From SG8-40 sp963792855 (GTDB lineage Bacteria; Pseudomonadota; Gammaproteobacteria; Burkholderiales; Eutrophovitaceae), in the NCBI GenBank assembly GCA_963792855.1, contig CAWBXZ010000003.1:62001-126000 (forward strand): 64,000 nt of DNA. The letters run 5' to 3'. The stretch's first letter is position 1. Each line of letters opens with the position of its first letter. The notes below the pieces were generated by a model, which did not search any database, was not told the DNA's origin, and was given only the letters and a program-made list of their open reading frames with translations. Shown here one piece after another: positions 8,089-15,892 of this stretch. Position numbers and translations under genes: made by a program.

Positions 8089-9174
8089 TCACGGTTGCCA
8101 GACGGAGGGATGGCAGCGCTGATAGTTCGGCGGATAGGCCGTCTCGGCACCCAATTCGCGCGCGGCGTGCCATGCCCAGCGCGGATCGTCCATTGCACCG
8201 CGTGCCAGCGCCACCATGTCGGCATCTCCGGCGGCGATGATACGCTCGGCCTGCTGCGCACTGGTGATCATGCCGACCGACATGGCCGTAACACCGGCCT
8301 CCTGTTTTGCACGGCGGGCGAATTCGACGTTGTAACCGGGTGCGAAAGGAATTTTCTGGCGCGGATCGATCTGACCGGACGTCACGTCAACGAAAGCACA
8401 GCCGCGCGATTTCAATTCTTTCGCAAACGCCACCATCTCATCCGGCGTGATACCGCCGTCGATCCAGTCCGTGCCGGTAATGCGCGCGCCACACGCGATT
8501 TCTTTTGGCAGCACCGAGCGCACCGCTTCGAACACTTCCAGCGGAAAGCGCATGCGGTTCTCCAGAGAACCGCCGTATTGGTCATCGCGCTGGTTGGAGA
8601 TCGGCGAAACGAATTCGTGCAACAGATAACCGTGCGCCATATGCAATTCGACCACATCAAAACCGATACGCGCGGCTCGCACGGCGGCGTCGACGAACTG
8701 CTTCCTTACCGTCGCCAGGCCATCTGCGGACAAGGCGCTTGGCACTGGCCACCCCGGGGCAAACGCCAGCGCGGACGGCCCCAGCGTGGTCCACGGACTC
8801 TCCCCCGGGCCGAGCGGTTTTCCGCCTTCCATCGGCGTGTGCGCGGAGGCCTTGCGCCCGGCATGTGCGAGCTGAACACCGAGTCTGGCAACCCCATGCG
8901 ATTTACAGAAATCAACAACGCGCTTGATGGCTGCTTCATTGTCGTCGCTGTAAAGGCCAAGACAGCGGTGCGAAATGCGTCCCTCCGGCGCCACGTGGGT
9001 GGCTTCGAATATCAGCAGCCCGGCCGCTCCCATCGAAAACTGACCGTAATGCATGAGATGCCAATCGTTTGCCGAGCCGTCCGTGGCCATGTACTGACAC
9101 ATTGGCGAAACGGCGATGCGGTTGGACAGGTTCACCGCGTCAAGCGCGATGGGGGTAAACAGTTGAGAAGTCAT
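8089..9174 (-). CDS. old yellow enzyme family NADPH dehydrogenase (YqjM type)
   Basis: This 361-residue FMN-dependent ene-reductase reduces activated C=C bonds of alpha,beta-unsaturated carbonyl compounds with NAD(P)H. Cys26 in SPMCQY sits exactly where YqjM-class enzymes carry the cysteine that tunes the flavin. The substrate-binding His pair lies in ELHMAHGYLLHEF near residue 180, followed by the hallmark DQYGGSLENRMRF. The start is the ATG at 9174 (MTSQLFTP), because this matches the family N-terminus; the open frame reaches back to 9276 but the extra residues look noncoding. Genes of this kind often sit in aromatic or acyl-CoA degradation regions, consistent with its surroundings. Confidence 0.9.
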   Translation of the reverse strand: MTSQLFTPIALDAVNLSNRIAVSPMCQYMATDGSANDWHLMHYGQFSMGAAGLLIFEATHVAPEGRISHRCLGLYSDDNEAAIKRVVDFCKSHGVARLGVQLAHAGRKASAHTPMEGGKPLGPGESPWTTLGPSALAFAPGWPVPSALSADGLATVRKQFVDAAVRAARIGFDVVELHMAHGYLLHEFVSPISNQRDDQYGGSLENRMRFPLEVFEAVRSVLPKEIACGARITGTDWIDGGITPDEMVAFAKELKSRGCAFVDVTSGQIDPRQKIPFAPGYNVEFARRAKQEAGVTAMSVGMITSAQQAERIIAAGDADMVALARGAMDDPRWAWHAARELGAETAYPPNYQRCHPSVWQP

Positions 9175-9596
9175 TTTCTGCTCTGGGGAAAAACGTCTGA
9201 TTCTAGCAAGAGCGCAAGCGACCAACACCTTACTTATGGGCCGGCTGCAATCGTCGACGAATCCTTGCCGGTGCAAGCAACTGTCGACACCCGGAGGATC
9301 AACGCCGCACAGGATCCGGTAGCGGGCCCGGGCACTGCGTCACCGTCGGATTCGCGGTCGAGTTCAAATCAACAGGCCGGGCACGTCCGGAGATCATCCG
9401 CAGCGCGCCCCGCCTGTCTGCCCGGATTGTGCCGACACCGGACCCTGGGCTTGCGTTCAACCGGCCGCTGGCGGGCTGTTTCCCCAAATTCCCGGCCTGA
9501 GTTCGCCGGCAAATAGCGTAAAATTCTTTGAGGAGTGTGCTTTGCTATGCTGCACGGGTTTGTTGCTGTCTGCGCCGCACGACCAGGGAACTGCCG
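9175..9596. other. divergent intergenic region
   Basis: This gap separates the divergent oxidoreductase (minus) and unknown protein (plus). It is GC-rich until about 9505, then AT-richer. A weak -10-like TAAAAT at 9519-9524 precedes the gene at 9597, without a convincing -35 element. No coding frame with a sensible start, tRNA or strong hairpin was recognised. Confidence 0.4.
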
Positions 9597-10433
9597 ATGA
9601 ACAACAAAACTGATCAACCATTCGGGCGCATCGCCAGGGATTGCCGCGATGCCGACGTGCCGTTTCCGACGCAACTGGTTGAGAAGTTCGAACGCGTTGC
9701 CAGGAAGCTCAACGAGGACTGGGGCAAGCCTGCGGCCGCCGATTTTCTCAATGATCTGTTGTTCCCCAGCCGGCCCGACCGGCAGGGATTTCCGCCGGAT
9801 GTCGCCGGCGAAATACTGGCAATCAAGAATCTGCACGAGGATCGCTACTCGCATTTGTTCGGTCCCGGAGTTTGGGATCCGACACGAACTCCGCACGGTG
9901 TCGGCGTTGGTTCACTCCAGCCCAAATCATTATTCAAGAACGACGAGGAAGAGAAGGCCTCAAAACCAAAGGCTCCGTCGATCTACAGCACGCGGCAAAC
10001 CGTTGCGCCTGAGACGGCGTTCGCCCCCGCCCCGAACAACAGTGCCGCCGTGGCCCGTTTGCTGCCCGGAGCGGTACGCGCGCAACTGCAGCAGACAGGC
10101 AATACGTCCTCAGGCAGCATCCCCGCGCCGCCCACGGAACTCGAAGAACTCCTGCTCGACGCAGAACGTCTGTTTCGCGAAGAACACATGAACTCGGGAA
10201 CGGCCTTGCTCGAGCAACTTACAACCCTGTATCCCGAATCATCTCCCTACGCCTACCTGCGCCTGATGGAGGTTTATTTTCAACTGCAGCGGCGAGAGGA
10301 TTACGAGTGGGTGAGCAAGCGAATGCATGAACAATTTGGCACCCCGCAGCTTGAATGGGTTGCGGAGAGCCAAACGTTCCGGCGCAATCTCGATCGACTT
10401 GCCGAGGTGGTCTTCACAAAACTGCCCCGGTAG
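9597..10433 (+). CDS. hypothetical protein with C-terminal TPR-like helices
   Basis: I do not recognise this 278-residue protein. The start is the ATG at 9597; an upstream TTG/ATG in the same frame gives a Cys-rich extension that looks noncoding. Residues 1-85 are mixed charged and helical. The middle (about 110-185) is a low-complexity Ala/Pro/Ser-rich linker. The C-terminus (about 190-278) looks like one or two tetratricopeptide-type helical hairpins, with LLLDAERLFREEH, LLEQLTTLYPES and YLRLMEVYFQLQRREDYEWV. There is no signal peptide or membrane segment, so it is probably cytoplasmic. The layout resembles scaffold proteins, and the TPR portion is reminiscent of FimV-like tails, but I would not assign it. 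Confidence 0.6.
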   Translation: MNNKTDQPFGRIARDCRDADVPFPTQLVEKFERVARKLNEDWGKPAAADFLNDLLFPSRPDRQGFPPDVAGEILAIKNLHEDRYSHLFGPGVWDPTRTPHGVGVGSLQPKSLFKNDEEEKASKPKAPSIYSTRQTVAPETAFAPAPNNSAAVARLLPGAVRAQLQQTGNTSSGSIPAPPTELEELLLDAERLFREEHMNSGTALLEQLTTLYPESSPYAYLRLMEVYFQLQRREDYEWVSKRMHEQFGTPQLEWVAESQTFRRNLDRLAEVVFTKLPR

Positions 10434-10570
10434 CCTTCGCTGCCGGCAAGGCGGTCTGATGGCCGCCGCATGTCCGGTTTACCCGCGTCTGCCCCACAGG
10501 CACGTGGCGATTTGTGCCCGGAAAAACATTTCCGCGCCGCACGGCGCGTGACTTCTCCACTGAATGGGTC

Positions 10571-10592
10571 GGCCGCAACTCGAACTGCGGCC
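10571..10592 (-). terminator. hairpin downstream of the aldehyde dehydrogenase gene
   Basis: A 7-bp perfect stem (10571-10577 with 10586-10592) and an 8-base loop lie about 20 bases beyond the stop of the minus-strand aldehyde dehydrogenase. A second GC hairpin (gcgcc/ggcgc) lies near 10534-10548. Neither has a T-run on the minus strand, so intrinsic termination is uncertain. Confidence 0.35.
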
Positions 10593-10612
10593 TCCCCGTT
10601 ATCGAAAACGCA

Positions 10613-12055
10613 TCAGGGAAGTACGTAGGAAGTCTTCACGGTTGTGTAAAACTCCTGCGCGTAACGCCCTTGTTCACGCGGTCCGTAGCTCGATCCTTTG
10701 CGGCCTCCGAACGGAACGTGATAATCAACACCCGCCGTGGGCAGATTGACCATCACCATGCCGGCCTGACTGTTCTTGCGGAAATGGGAGGCATGCTTGA
10801 GCGACGAGGTGCAAATGCCCGACGACAGCCCGAACGGGGTGTCGTTGGCAATAGCCAGCGCTTCGTCATAATCCTTCGCAGCGATGACAGTCGCAACCGG
10901 CCCGAATACTTCTTCCCGATTGATGCGCATGCTGTTCGATGTTCCGGTGAACAAAGCGGGCTCAAGGTAGAAGCCTTCGGTTTCCCGTTTCAGCTGCAAC
11001 CCTCCGTGGGCCAGCTTGGCGCCTTCTTTCTTGCCTTCCTCGATGTAGAACAGATCCTGGACAAGCTGGTTCTTGTCGACCACCGGGCCAATGTCGGTAC
11101 CCTTCTTGAGTGCGTTATCCACTTTCAACGTTTTCATCCGCTCGATCAACGCGGCGACGAACTTGTCATGAATCCCTTTGGTGACGATCAGGCGCGATGA
11201 AGCGGTACAGCGCTGGCCCGTCGAAAAGAACGCACCATTGACAGCACACTCGACCGCCGTCTTGAGATCGGCATCGTCGAGCACGACCATCGGGTTCTTG
11301 CCGCCCATTTCCAGCTGGAACTTGGCCATGCGCGCCACGGCACTTGCAGCTACCTTTCGCCCCGTATCGACCGAGCCGGTAAAGGTAATGGCGTCCACGC
11401 GCGCATCGTTGACAATCGTCTCGCCTACCACGCTTCCGCGGCCCATCACGAAATTGAACACGCCTTCCGGCATTCCCGCTTCAACGATGATCCGGGCCAT
11501 TTCGTACGCCGTCCCCGGAACCAGGTCAGCGGGTTTGAATACGACGCAGTTTCCATAGGCGAGCGCGGGCGCGCATTTCCACGCCGGAATCGCCGCCGGA
11601 AAATTCCATGGCGCGATGATGCCAACCACGCCCAGTGGCTCCCGCGTCAGTTCGACATCGATCCCCGGACGCACCGAGGGCAGCAACTCACCGGAACGGC
11701 GCAAAACCTCGCCGCCGAAAAACTTGAAAATATTCGCAGCACGTACGACCTCGCCGATGCCTTCCGGCAGCGTCTTGCCCTCCTCGCGTGCGAGCAACTG
11801 ACCGAGTTCTTCGCGCTTGGCAAGAATCTGGTTGCCGATCTTTTCGAGCAGGTCGGCTCGCGCCTGAACGCCGTAGTTGGCCCAGGCTGGTGCTGCCTGC
11901 CGCGCTGCTTCAATCGCCGTTTCGGTCTGCGCCTTGTCGGCCTGGGCATATTCGGCCACCACGTCCGAAGTGTCTGACGGATTGATATCGCGCGAAGTTG
12001 TGGACCCGTTGACCCACTCCCCGGCGATGTAATTCTGGTATTGCTGCGTAGCCAT
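10613..12055 (-). CDS. aldehyde dehydrogenase family protein, ketoglutarate semialdehyde dehydrogenase-like
   Basis: This 480-residue enzyme oxidises an aldehyde to the acid with NAD(P)+. All catalytic elements are present: the oxyanion Asn N151 in APWNFP, cofactor Lys K174 in FKPA, general base E249 in LEMGGKNP and nucleophile C283 in TGQRCTAS. The overall sequence resembles 2,5-dioxovalerate (alpha-ketoglutarate semialdehyde) dehydrogenases, with QGRYAQEFYTTVKT near the C-terminus. Substrate assignment is by resemblance only. Length is normal. It is monocistronic here: the next minus-strand gene upstream ends 134 bases away and belongs to the iron cluster. Confidence 0.9.
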   Translation of the reverse strand: MATQQYQNYIAGEWVNGSTTSRDINPSDTSDVVAEYAQADKAQTETAIEAARQAAPAWANYGVQARADLLEKIGNQILAKREELGQLLAREEGKTLPEGIGEVVRAANIFKFFGGEVLRRSGELLPSVRPGIDVELTREPLGVVGIIAPWNFPAAIPAWKCAPALAYGNCVVFKPADLVPGTAYEMARIIVEAGMPEGVFNFVMGRGSVVGETIVNDARVDAITFTGSVDTGRKVAASAVARMAKFQLEMGGKNPMVVLDDADLKTAVECAVNGAFFSTGQRCTASSRLIVTKGIHDKFVAALIERMKTLKVDNALKKGTDIGPVVDKNQLVQDLFYIEEGKKEGAKLAHGGLQLKRETEGFYLEPALFTGTSNSMRINREEVFGPVATVIAAKDYDEALAIANDTPFGLSSGICTSSLKHASHFRKNSQAGMVMVNLPTAGVDYHVPFGGRKGSSYGPREQGRYAQEFYTTVKTSYVLP

Positions 12056-12189
12056 TGTGTATTCCCCTCAGTATGAGGCAGGGATGCTAGCCAACCGACG
12101 CCCACCCAGTCAAATCGCGCCAATGCTTTCCAGGGTCAGGCGTGACTCGCGCTGCGGCTACGGAGGCGAAACAACTGGCCCGGTGCGGA

Positions 12190-12480
12190 TCAGCGAGACG
12201 GTTCCTGCCGTTCGACCGGGGGCTGATTGCTGCCGGCGGCTGCAATACAACCGTTACAGCCGCTGCCGCACCCGATCGCGCAGCCGCTGACTGCGCCGGC
12301 GTCATTCAGACGGGTTGCCAGCGAGCGCCCTCCTCCTCCCCGCCTGGCGTGCACGCGCGTCGCGATGACGGCACGCAGCCGTTGTGTCGCACGCGGCATC
12401 AGCACCCGCATGACCTGATAGGCGCTGACCAGGCCAATCAGGATCACGACAACGGTTTCGACAACGGCGTAGCTACTCAT
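12190..12480 (-). CDS. small Cys-rich membrane protein linked to FeoB (DUF6587-like)
   Basis: This 96-residue protein begins with MSSYAVVETVVVIL, a single membrane helix at residues 5-25, and continues into a basic region with a TRVHARRGGGG stretch. A Cys cluster follows (CAIGCGSGCNGC, about residues 70-81). Similar small proteins directly after feoB occur in betaproteobacteria and are annotated there as DUF6587 or feoB-associated Cys-rich proteins. Its ATG overlaps the feoB stop (ATGA), so it is translated with feoB. A longer open frame (to 12828) exists in the same frame, but its upstream part is antisense-like sequence within feoB. The cysteines could bind iron or an Fe-S centre; this is inference. 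Confidence 0.75.
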   Translation of the reverse strand: MSSYAVVETVVVILIGLVSAYQVMRVLMPRATQRLRAVIATRVHARRGGGGRSLATRLNDAGAVSGCAIGCGSGCNGCIAAAGSNQPPVERQEPSR

Positions 12481-14306
12481 GTCAGCATGCTCGTTACGCG
12501 AAAAACGATGAACGATGCCAGGTAAGCCAGCCCGAACAGATATATCACGGCGCCCGCGACAACGCCCCAGGAATTGGTCTCGCGATGCATGACCGCGAGC
12601 GTCGCCAGGCATTGCGGCGCAAAAATGTACCAGGCGAGCAAGGACATGCCCGTTGCCAGCGACCACTGCGAGGAGATGATGGGCAGCAGTTGGGCGGTCG
12701 GGTCCTCGGCTGCGGCGGAAATCGCGTACACGGTTCCGAGCGCGCTCACTGCCACCTCCCGGGCCGCGAGCCCTGGAATCAGCGCAACGCAGATCTGCCA
12801 GTTGAATCCGATCGGCGCGAACAGCCATTCGACCGCATGGCCGATCCTGCCGGCAAAACTGTAATCGATGGCGGTACCGGCCCAGTCAGCCGGTGGTGTC
12901 GGGTAGGTCGCCAGAATCCACAGAATCACCGTGATCGACAATATGATCTTGCCAACCCGCACCATGAACAAGCGGGCGCGCTCCCACAGTCCGATGGCAA
13001 TGTCACGCGGGTACGGCAGCCGGTAGGACGGCAACTCCAGCATGAGCGCATGCTCTTCATTGCTACGGCGCAGACGCTTCATCACGAACGCGACGGTGAG
13101 CGCACCAACGACACCCGCGACATAGAGGCCGAAAAGAACCACGCCGCCCAGATTGAACATGCCGAGCACGGTTGTCTGCGGAATGAACGCGCCGATTAGC
13201 AGCGTGTACACGGGCAACCGCGCCGAACAGGTCATCAGCGGCGCGACCAGGATGGTGGCAATCCGGTCACGCGGGTCCTGAATGGTGCGCGCGGCCATGA
13301 TGCCGGGAATCGCACAGGCAAAACTCGACAGCAACGGGATGAAGGAGCGCCCGGTGAGTCCCGCCCCCACCATCATGCGATCGAGCAGAAACGCGGCCCG
13401 CGGCAAATAGCCCGTTTCCTCGAGGATCAGAATGAACAAGAAAAGAAACAGGATTTGTGGCAGAAAAATGATCACGCTGCCAACGCCGCCGATAATCCCC
13501 TCGACCAGCAGGCCGCGCAGCGGCCCGTCGGGTAGAACGGTTTCGAAAAAAGATCCGATGATTCCGATCAGGCTGTCGATGCCATCCATGAAAGGCGCCG
13601 CCCAGGCAAACACCGCCTGGAACATGAAAAACATCACGACGGCGAGAATCGCAAGGCCGGCAACCGGGTGCAACAGGACACGGTCCAGCGCCTCGTCCAT
13701 GCTCGCAGTACGGCTGGGCATGGTCACGGCCTCACCGAGTATGCGTTTCACCTCGGCGTGAAGGTCGGCATCGCCGGGCAAGGCCGCCGGCACCGGCGGC
13801 AGTTCCTTTTCCATTTGCGCAACGAGTGCCGCTGCACCACCGCGCCGTACCGCTACGGTTTCGACCACCGGCAGGCGCAGTTCTTTCTCCAGCCGGGCGA
13901 CATCGATACGAATGCCGCGACGTTGCGCGGCATCACTCATGTTCAGCGCCAGGATCATCGGCAGACCAAGCCGCTGCAATTCAAGCACGAACCGCAAGTG
14001 CAGCCGCAGGTTGGTCGCGTCGGCCACGCAAATGATGGCATCCGGTTGCGCTTCGCCGGAAAACCGGCCAAGACAGATATCGCGCGTGATTTCCTCGTCC
14101 GGACTGCTCGCCGCCAGGGTATAGGCACCGGGCAAATCCAGCACTTCGAGCGTTCGCCCGGACGGCGTCGTCAACCGGCCGGATTTGCGCTCCACCGTAA
14201 CCCCGGCATAGTTACCGACCTTTTGACGGCTCCCGGTCAGAAGGTTGAACAAGGCGGTTTTGCCGCAGTTGGGGTTACCGACCAGTGCAATACGCATTTC
14301 TGCCAT
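12477..14306 (-). CDS. feoB: ferrous iron transporter FeoB
   Basis: FeoB imports Fe(II) through the inner membrane and carries an N-terminal G-protein domain. The G1 loop G10-NPNCGK-T17 is exact, followed by the G2/G3 region (NYAGVTVERKSG, then DLPGAYTL) and a G4-like LNMSD. The membrane part from about residue 215 contains the twin Gate-like segments, with GRSFIPLLSSFACAIPGIMA and the CSARLPVY motif holding the conserved Cys. At 609 residues it is shorter than enterobacterial FeoB (about 770), as many betaproteobacterial forms are. It follows feoA after eight bases and overlaps the small Cys-rich gene, giving the operon feoA-feoB-small protein. Confidence 0.95.
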   Translation of the reverse strand: MAEMRIALVGNPNCGKTALFNLLTGSRQKVGNYAGVTVERKSGRLTTPSGRTLEVLDLPGAYTLAASSPDEEITRDICLGRFSGEAQPDAIICVADATNLRLHLRFVLELQRLGLPMILALNMSDAAQRRGIRIDVARLEKELRLPVVETVAVRRGGAAALVAQMEKELPPVPAALPGDADLHAEVKRILGEAVTMPSRTASMDEALDRVLLHPVAGLAILAVVMFFMFQAVFAWAAPFMDGIDSLIGIIGSFFETVLPDGPLRGLLVEGIIGGVGSVIIFLPQILFLFLFILILEETGYLPRAAFLLDRMMVGAGLTGRSFIPLLSSFACAIPGIMAARTIQDPRDRIATILVAPLMTCSARLPVYTLLIGAFIPQTTVLGMFNLGGVVLFGLYVAGVVGALTVAFVMKRLRRSNEEHALMLELPSYRLPYPRDIAIGLWERARLFMVRVGKIILSITVILWILATYPTPPADWAGTAIDYSFAGRIGHAVEWLFAPIGFNWQICVALIPGLAAREVAVSALGTVYAISAAAEDPTAQLLPIISSQWSLATGMSLLAWYIFAPQCLATLAVMHRETNSWGVVAGAVIYLFGLAYLASFIVFRVTSMLT

Positions 14307-14314
14307 GACGCCGT

Positions 14315-14572
14315 TCAGCCTTCCACCGGATCGACCAGGATTCTGTTGGCCTCGCCGTGGCGCAACGCGAAACGCGTGAAACCAATCTGCACCAGCAGCG
14401 GATCGCCGCCGATGGGACCGGCGGCAACGATGAGTACCGGTTCGTCTTTCACAAAACCGAGGTCGCGCAACCGGGCTGCGATCATGTCTGCCGAGGTGCG
14501 GTCCTCGACATGGCTGACACGCGCCGGGACACCCAACGGCAAGTCGGAAAGCCGCCTCGAACCGGAATTCAT
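14315..14572 (-). CDS. feoA: ferrous iron transport protein A
   Basis: This 85-residue protein has an SH3-like FeoA fold. MNSGSRRLSDLPLG opens the domain, ARLRDLGFVKDEPVLI carries the family's conserved LxxLGF pattern, and GGDPLLVQIGFTRFALRHGEA closes it. FeoA is a small cytoplasmic partner needed for FeoB activity. The start at 14572 is supported by the fit to family length; the open frame continues upstream into sequence that overlaps the Fur-box promoter and is not coding. The promoter at 14608-14648 lies just upstream. Confidence 0.88.
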   Translation of the reverse strand: MNSGSRRLSDLPLGVPARVSHVEDRTSADMIAARLRDLGFVKDEPVLIVAAGPIGGDPLLVQIGFTRFALRHGEANRILVDPVEG

Positions 14573-14607
14573 CGCTGCTGACACCAGAAAAGACTGTTTA
14601 CCGTATT

Positions 14608-14648
14608 GAGAATGATTTGCATTATACGCTGGACGATCAGCGCCGCAA
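14608..14648 (-). promoter_or_regulatory. feoAB promoter with Fur box
   Basis: On the minus strand a perfect -10 TATAAT (14621-14626) lies 16 bases from a weak -35 TTGCGG (14643-14648). A 19-base Fur-box-like palindrome at 14608-14626 overlaps the -10. It matches the classical consensus at 14 of 19 positions, with outer arms AATGAT and CATTAT intact. Occupation by Fe-Fur would block RNA polymerase, so feoAB should be derepressed under iron limitation. Confidence 0.75.
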
Positions 14649-15368
14649 CTTCTTGAACGCTTCAGGCTCCCAGGGGCGGATGGCCAGCAAAAGACTGGCC
14701 GGACGGCGCTCTCCGAGGGGCAGGTGCTTGTCATCGTCGTGCATCTCGGCGAACTCCCGTCCAATGCGCTTCAGACGGCTGATGATCTGTGCCGACGACG
14801 CCGGCGACAACAAAGCGTTGATCAGCGTAACGTGCTCTCCGAGTCCGTCAAAGCGTGAGCGGAAATAGTCTTCGGCCCCCGTCTCCTTCACATATTGCAG
14901 TATCGGTCCATTGGGACGCCACGAAAACGTTCTCGAAACGAGCAACTTGATCCGGTTGTTGGGCAACAGCTGCAGGAAGCGGATGCGGTCCAGTTCCAGC
15001 AACAGCTGGATGCACTCGGCTTCCGACAGATCATAGATGGCAATGATCTGTTCGAGGGTGAGGTGGTTCAACACACAGACGGCAACGATGAAAAGCCTGG
15101 TGTTGCCGACGACGCGCCGCTCCTGTTCTTCGGTCAGCTGGCTGATGTAGTTCTTTTCGTTGTCTACCTCCCGCGCCAGTTCGGCGACGGTCACTTCACC
15201 CAACCGGCATACCTGCTCGAACCGCTGCAGCGAAAACTCATTCTTCGAGAACATGCGCTTGACAGTCGCCTCGCTCAGATCCAGCGCTTGCGCCACGTGC
15301 GCATAGTTGATGCGCCGCATTTTCAGTATCCGCTTCAATCCATTCACCATGGCGGCCGTTTCTGACAT
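14637..15368 (-). CDS. helix-turn-helix (XRE-like) transcriptional regulator
   Basis: This 243-residue regulator begins MSETAAMVNGLKRILK, with a helix-turn-helix at about residues 18-60 (YAHVAQALDLSEATVKRMF as recognition region). It is followed by a larger effector region rich in Leu and Ile (LEQIIAIYDLSEAECIQLLL). I chose 15368 over the longer frame (15479) because GGGGATGGGGG provides a ribosome site and the upstream residues look noncoding. It is cytoplasmic. It ends 64 bases before feoA on the same strand, and its last bases overlap the feo -35 region, so it may be a local regulator or just a neighbour. The ligand is unknown. Confidence 0.75.
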   Translation of the reverse strand: MSETAAMVNGLKRILKMRRINYAHVAQALDLSEATVKRMFSKNEFSLQRFEQVCRLGEVTVAELAREVDNEKNYISQLTEEQERRVVGNTRLFIVAVCVLNHLTLEQIIAIYDLSEAECIQLLLELDRIRFLQLLPNNRIKLLVSRTFSWRPNGPILQYVKETGAEDYFRSRFDGLGEHVTLINALLSPASSAQIISRLKRIGREFAEMHDDDKHLPLGERRPASLLLAIRPWEPEAFKKLRR

Positions 15369-15526
15369 CCCCCATCCCCTGTCGCGAGCCCAAGTGCCGC
15401 TATTTGATACCAACAGCGTCCCCCGCAGCAACCATTGGCAAAACGATTTACTCGAACCGGCAAGCGAACCAGACTGCACGCGTCAACACAATCAACAACG
15501 ACAAAACACAGCGGGGGAGAACAGCC

Positions 15527-15763
15527 ATGCGACGACCGTCACTTGCACCAGCACCTGTTGCCGACGCAAGAACTGCTGCACCTTCCACCCCGGCCCGGCG
15601 AACCGGCAAGGGCGTCTCACCCGCTTCGTTGATCGAAGCGCTCAGGAACAGCACAACGCACAACGATCAGATCATCCAGCGCAGGATCGGCACCCGAACC
15701 GAACAAGACGAAATTTCGAAGGAGTCCCGACAGGTGGAGCGCACCTCCTGTCCAGAGGAGTAA
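15527..15763 (+). CDS. possible small protein, 78 residues, unknown
   Basis: A short frame with a good ribosome site (GGGGGAG, 7 bases before ATG) is followed 18 bases after its stop by an excellent intrinsic terminator. The product is Ala/Pro/Arg-rich at the N-terminus (residues 1-30) and polar and charged after residue 30 (SLIEALRNSTTHNDQIIQ). It has no membrane segment and no family I recognise. It is divergent from the helix-turn-helix regulator, with 158 bases between them. The same transcript could instead be a small RNA. The evidence for coding is the ribosome site plus the terminator only. Confidence 0.35.
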   Translation: MRRPSLAPAPVADARTAAPSTPARRTGKGVSPASLIEALRNSTTHNDQIIQRRIGTRTEQDEISKESRQVERTSCPEE

Positions 15764-15781
15764 GCGCGCTCCCACCATTTG

Positions 15782-15810
15782 ACCGGCTACCCAGGTAGCC
15801 GGTTTTTTTT
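15782..15810 (+). terminator. intrinsic terminator
   Basis: A perfect 9-bp GC-rich stem (15782-15790 with 15795-15803) has loop CCAG and runs straight into eight T residues. It is oriented to stop plus-strand transcription from the small frame at 15527-15763, and it insulates the aminotransferase gene. Confidence 0.9.
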
Positions 15811-15892
15811 GACCTGACGCAACGTCCGCGACCATCGCGTTTCCCGCAGCGGTACAGCGTGCGACAATGCCGCTCTTTGCTCGCAGACACAC

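Noticed and set aside
10571..10592. Sequence that on the minus strand resembles a tRNA T-arm (GTTCGAG within a GC stem)
   Set aside because: No anticodon or D-arm fits upstream within the space left by the dehydrogenase stop. It is better read as a hairpin.
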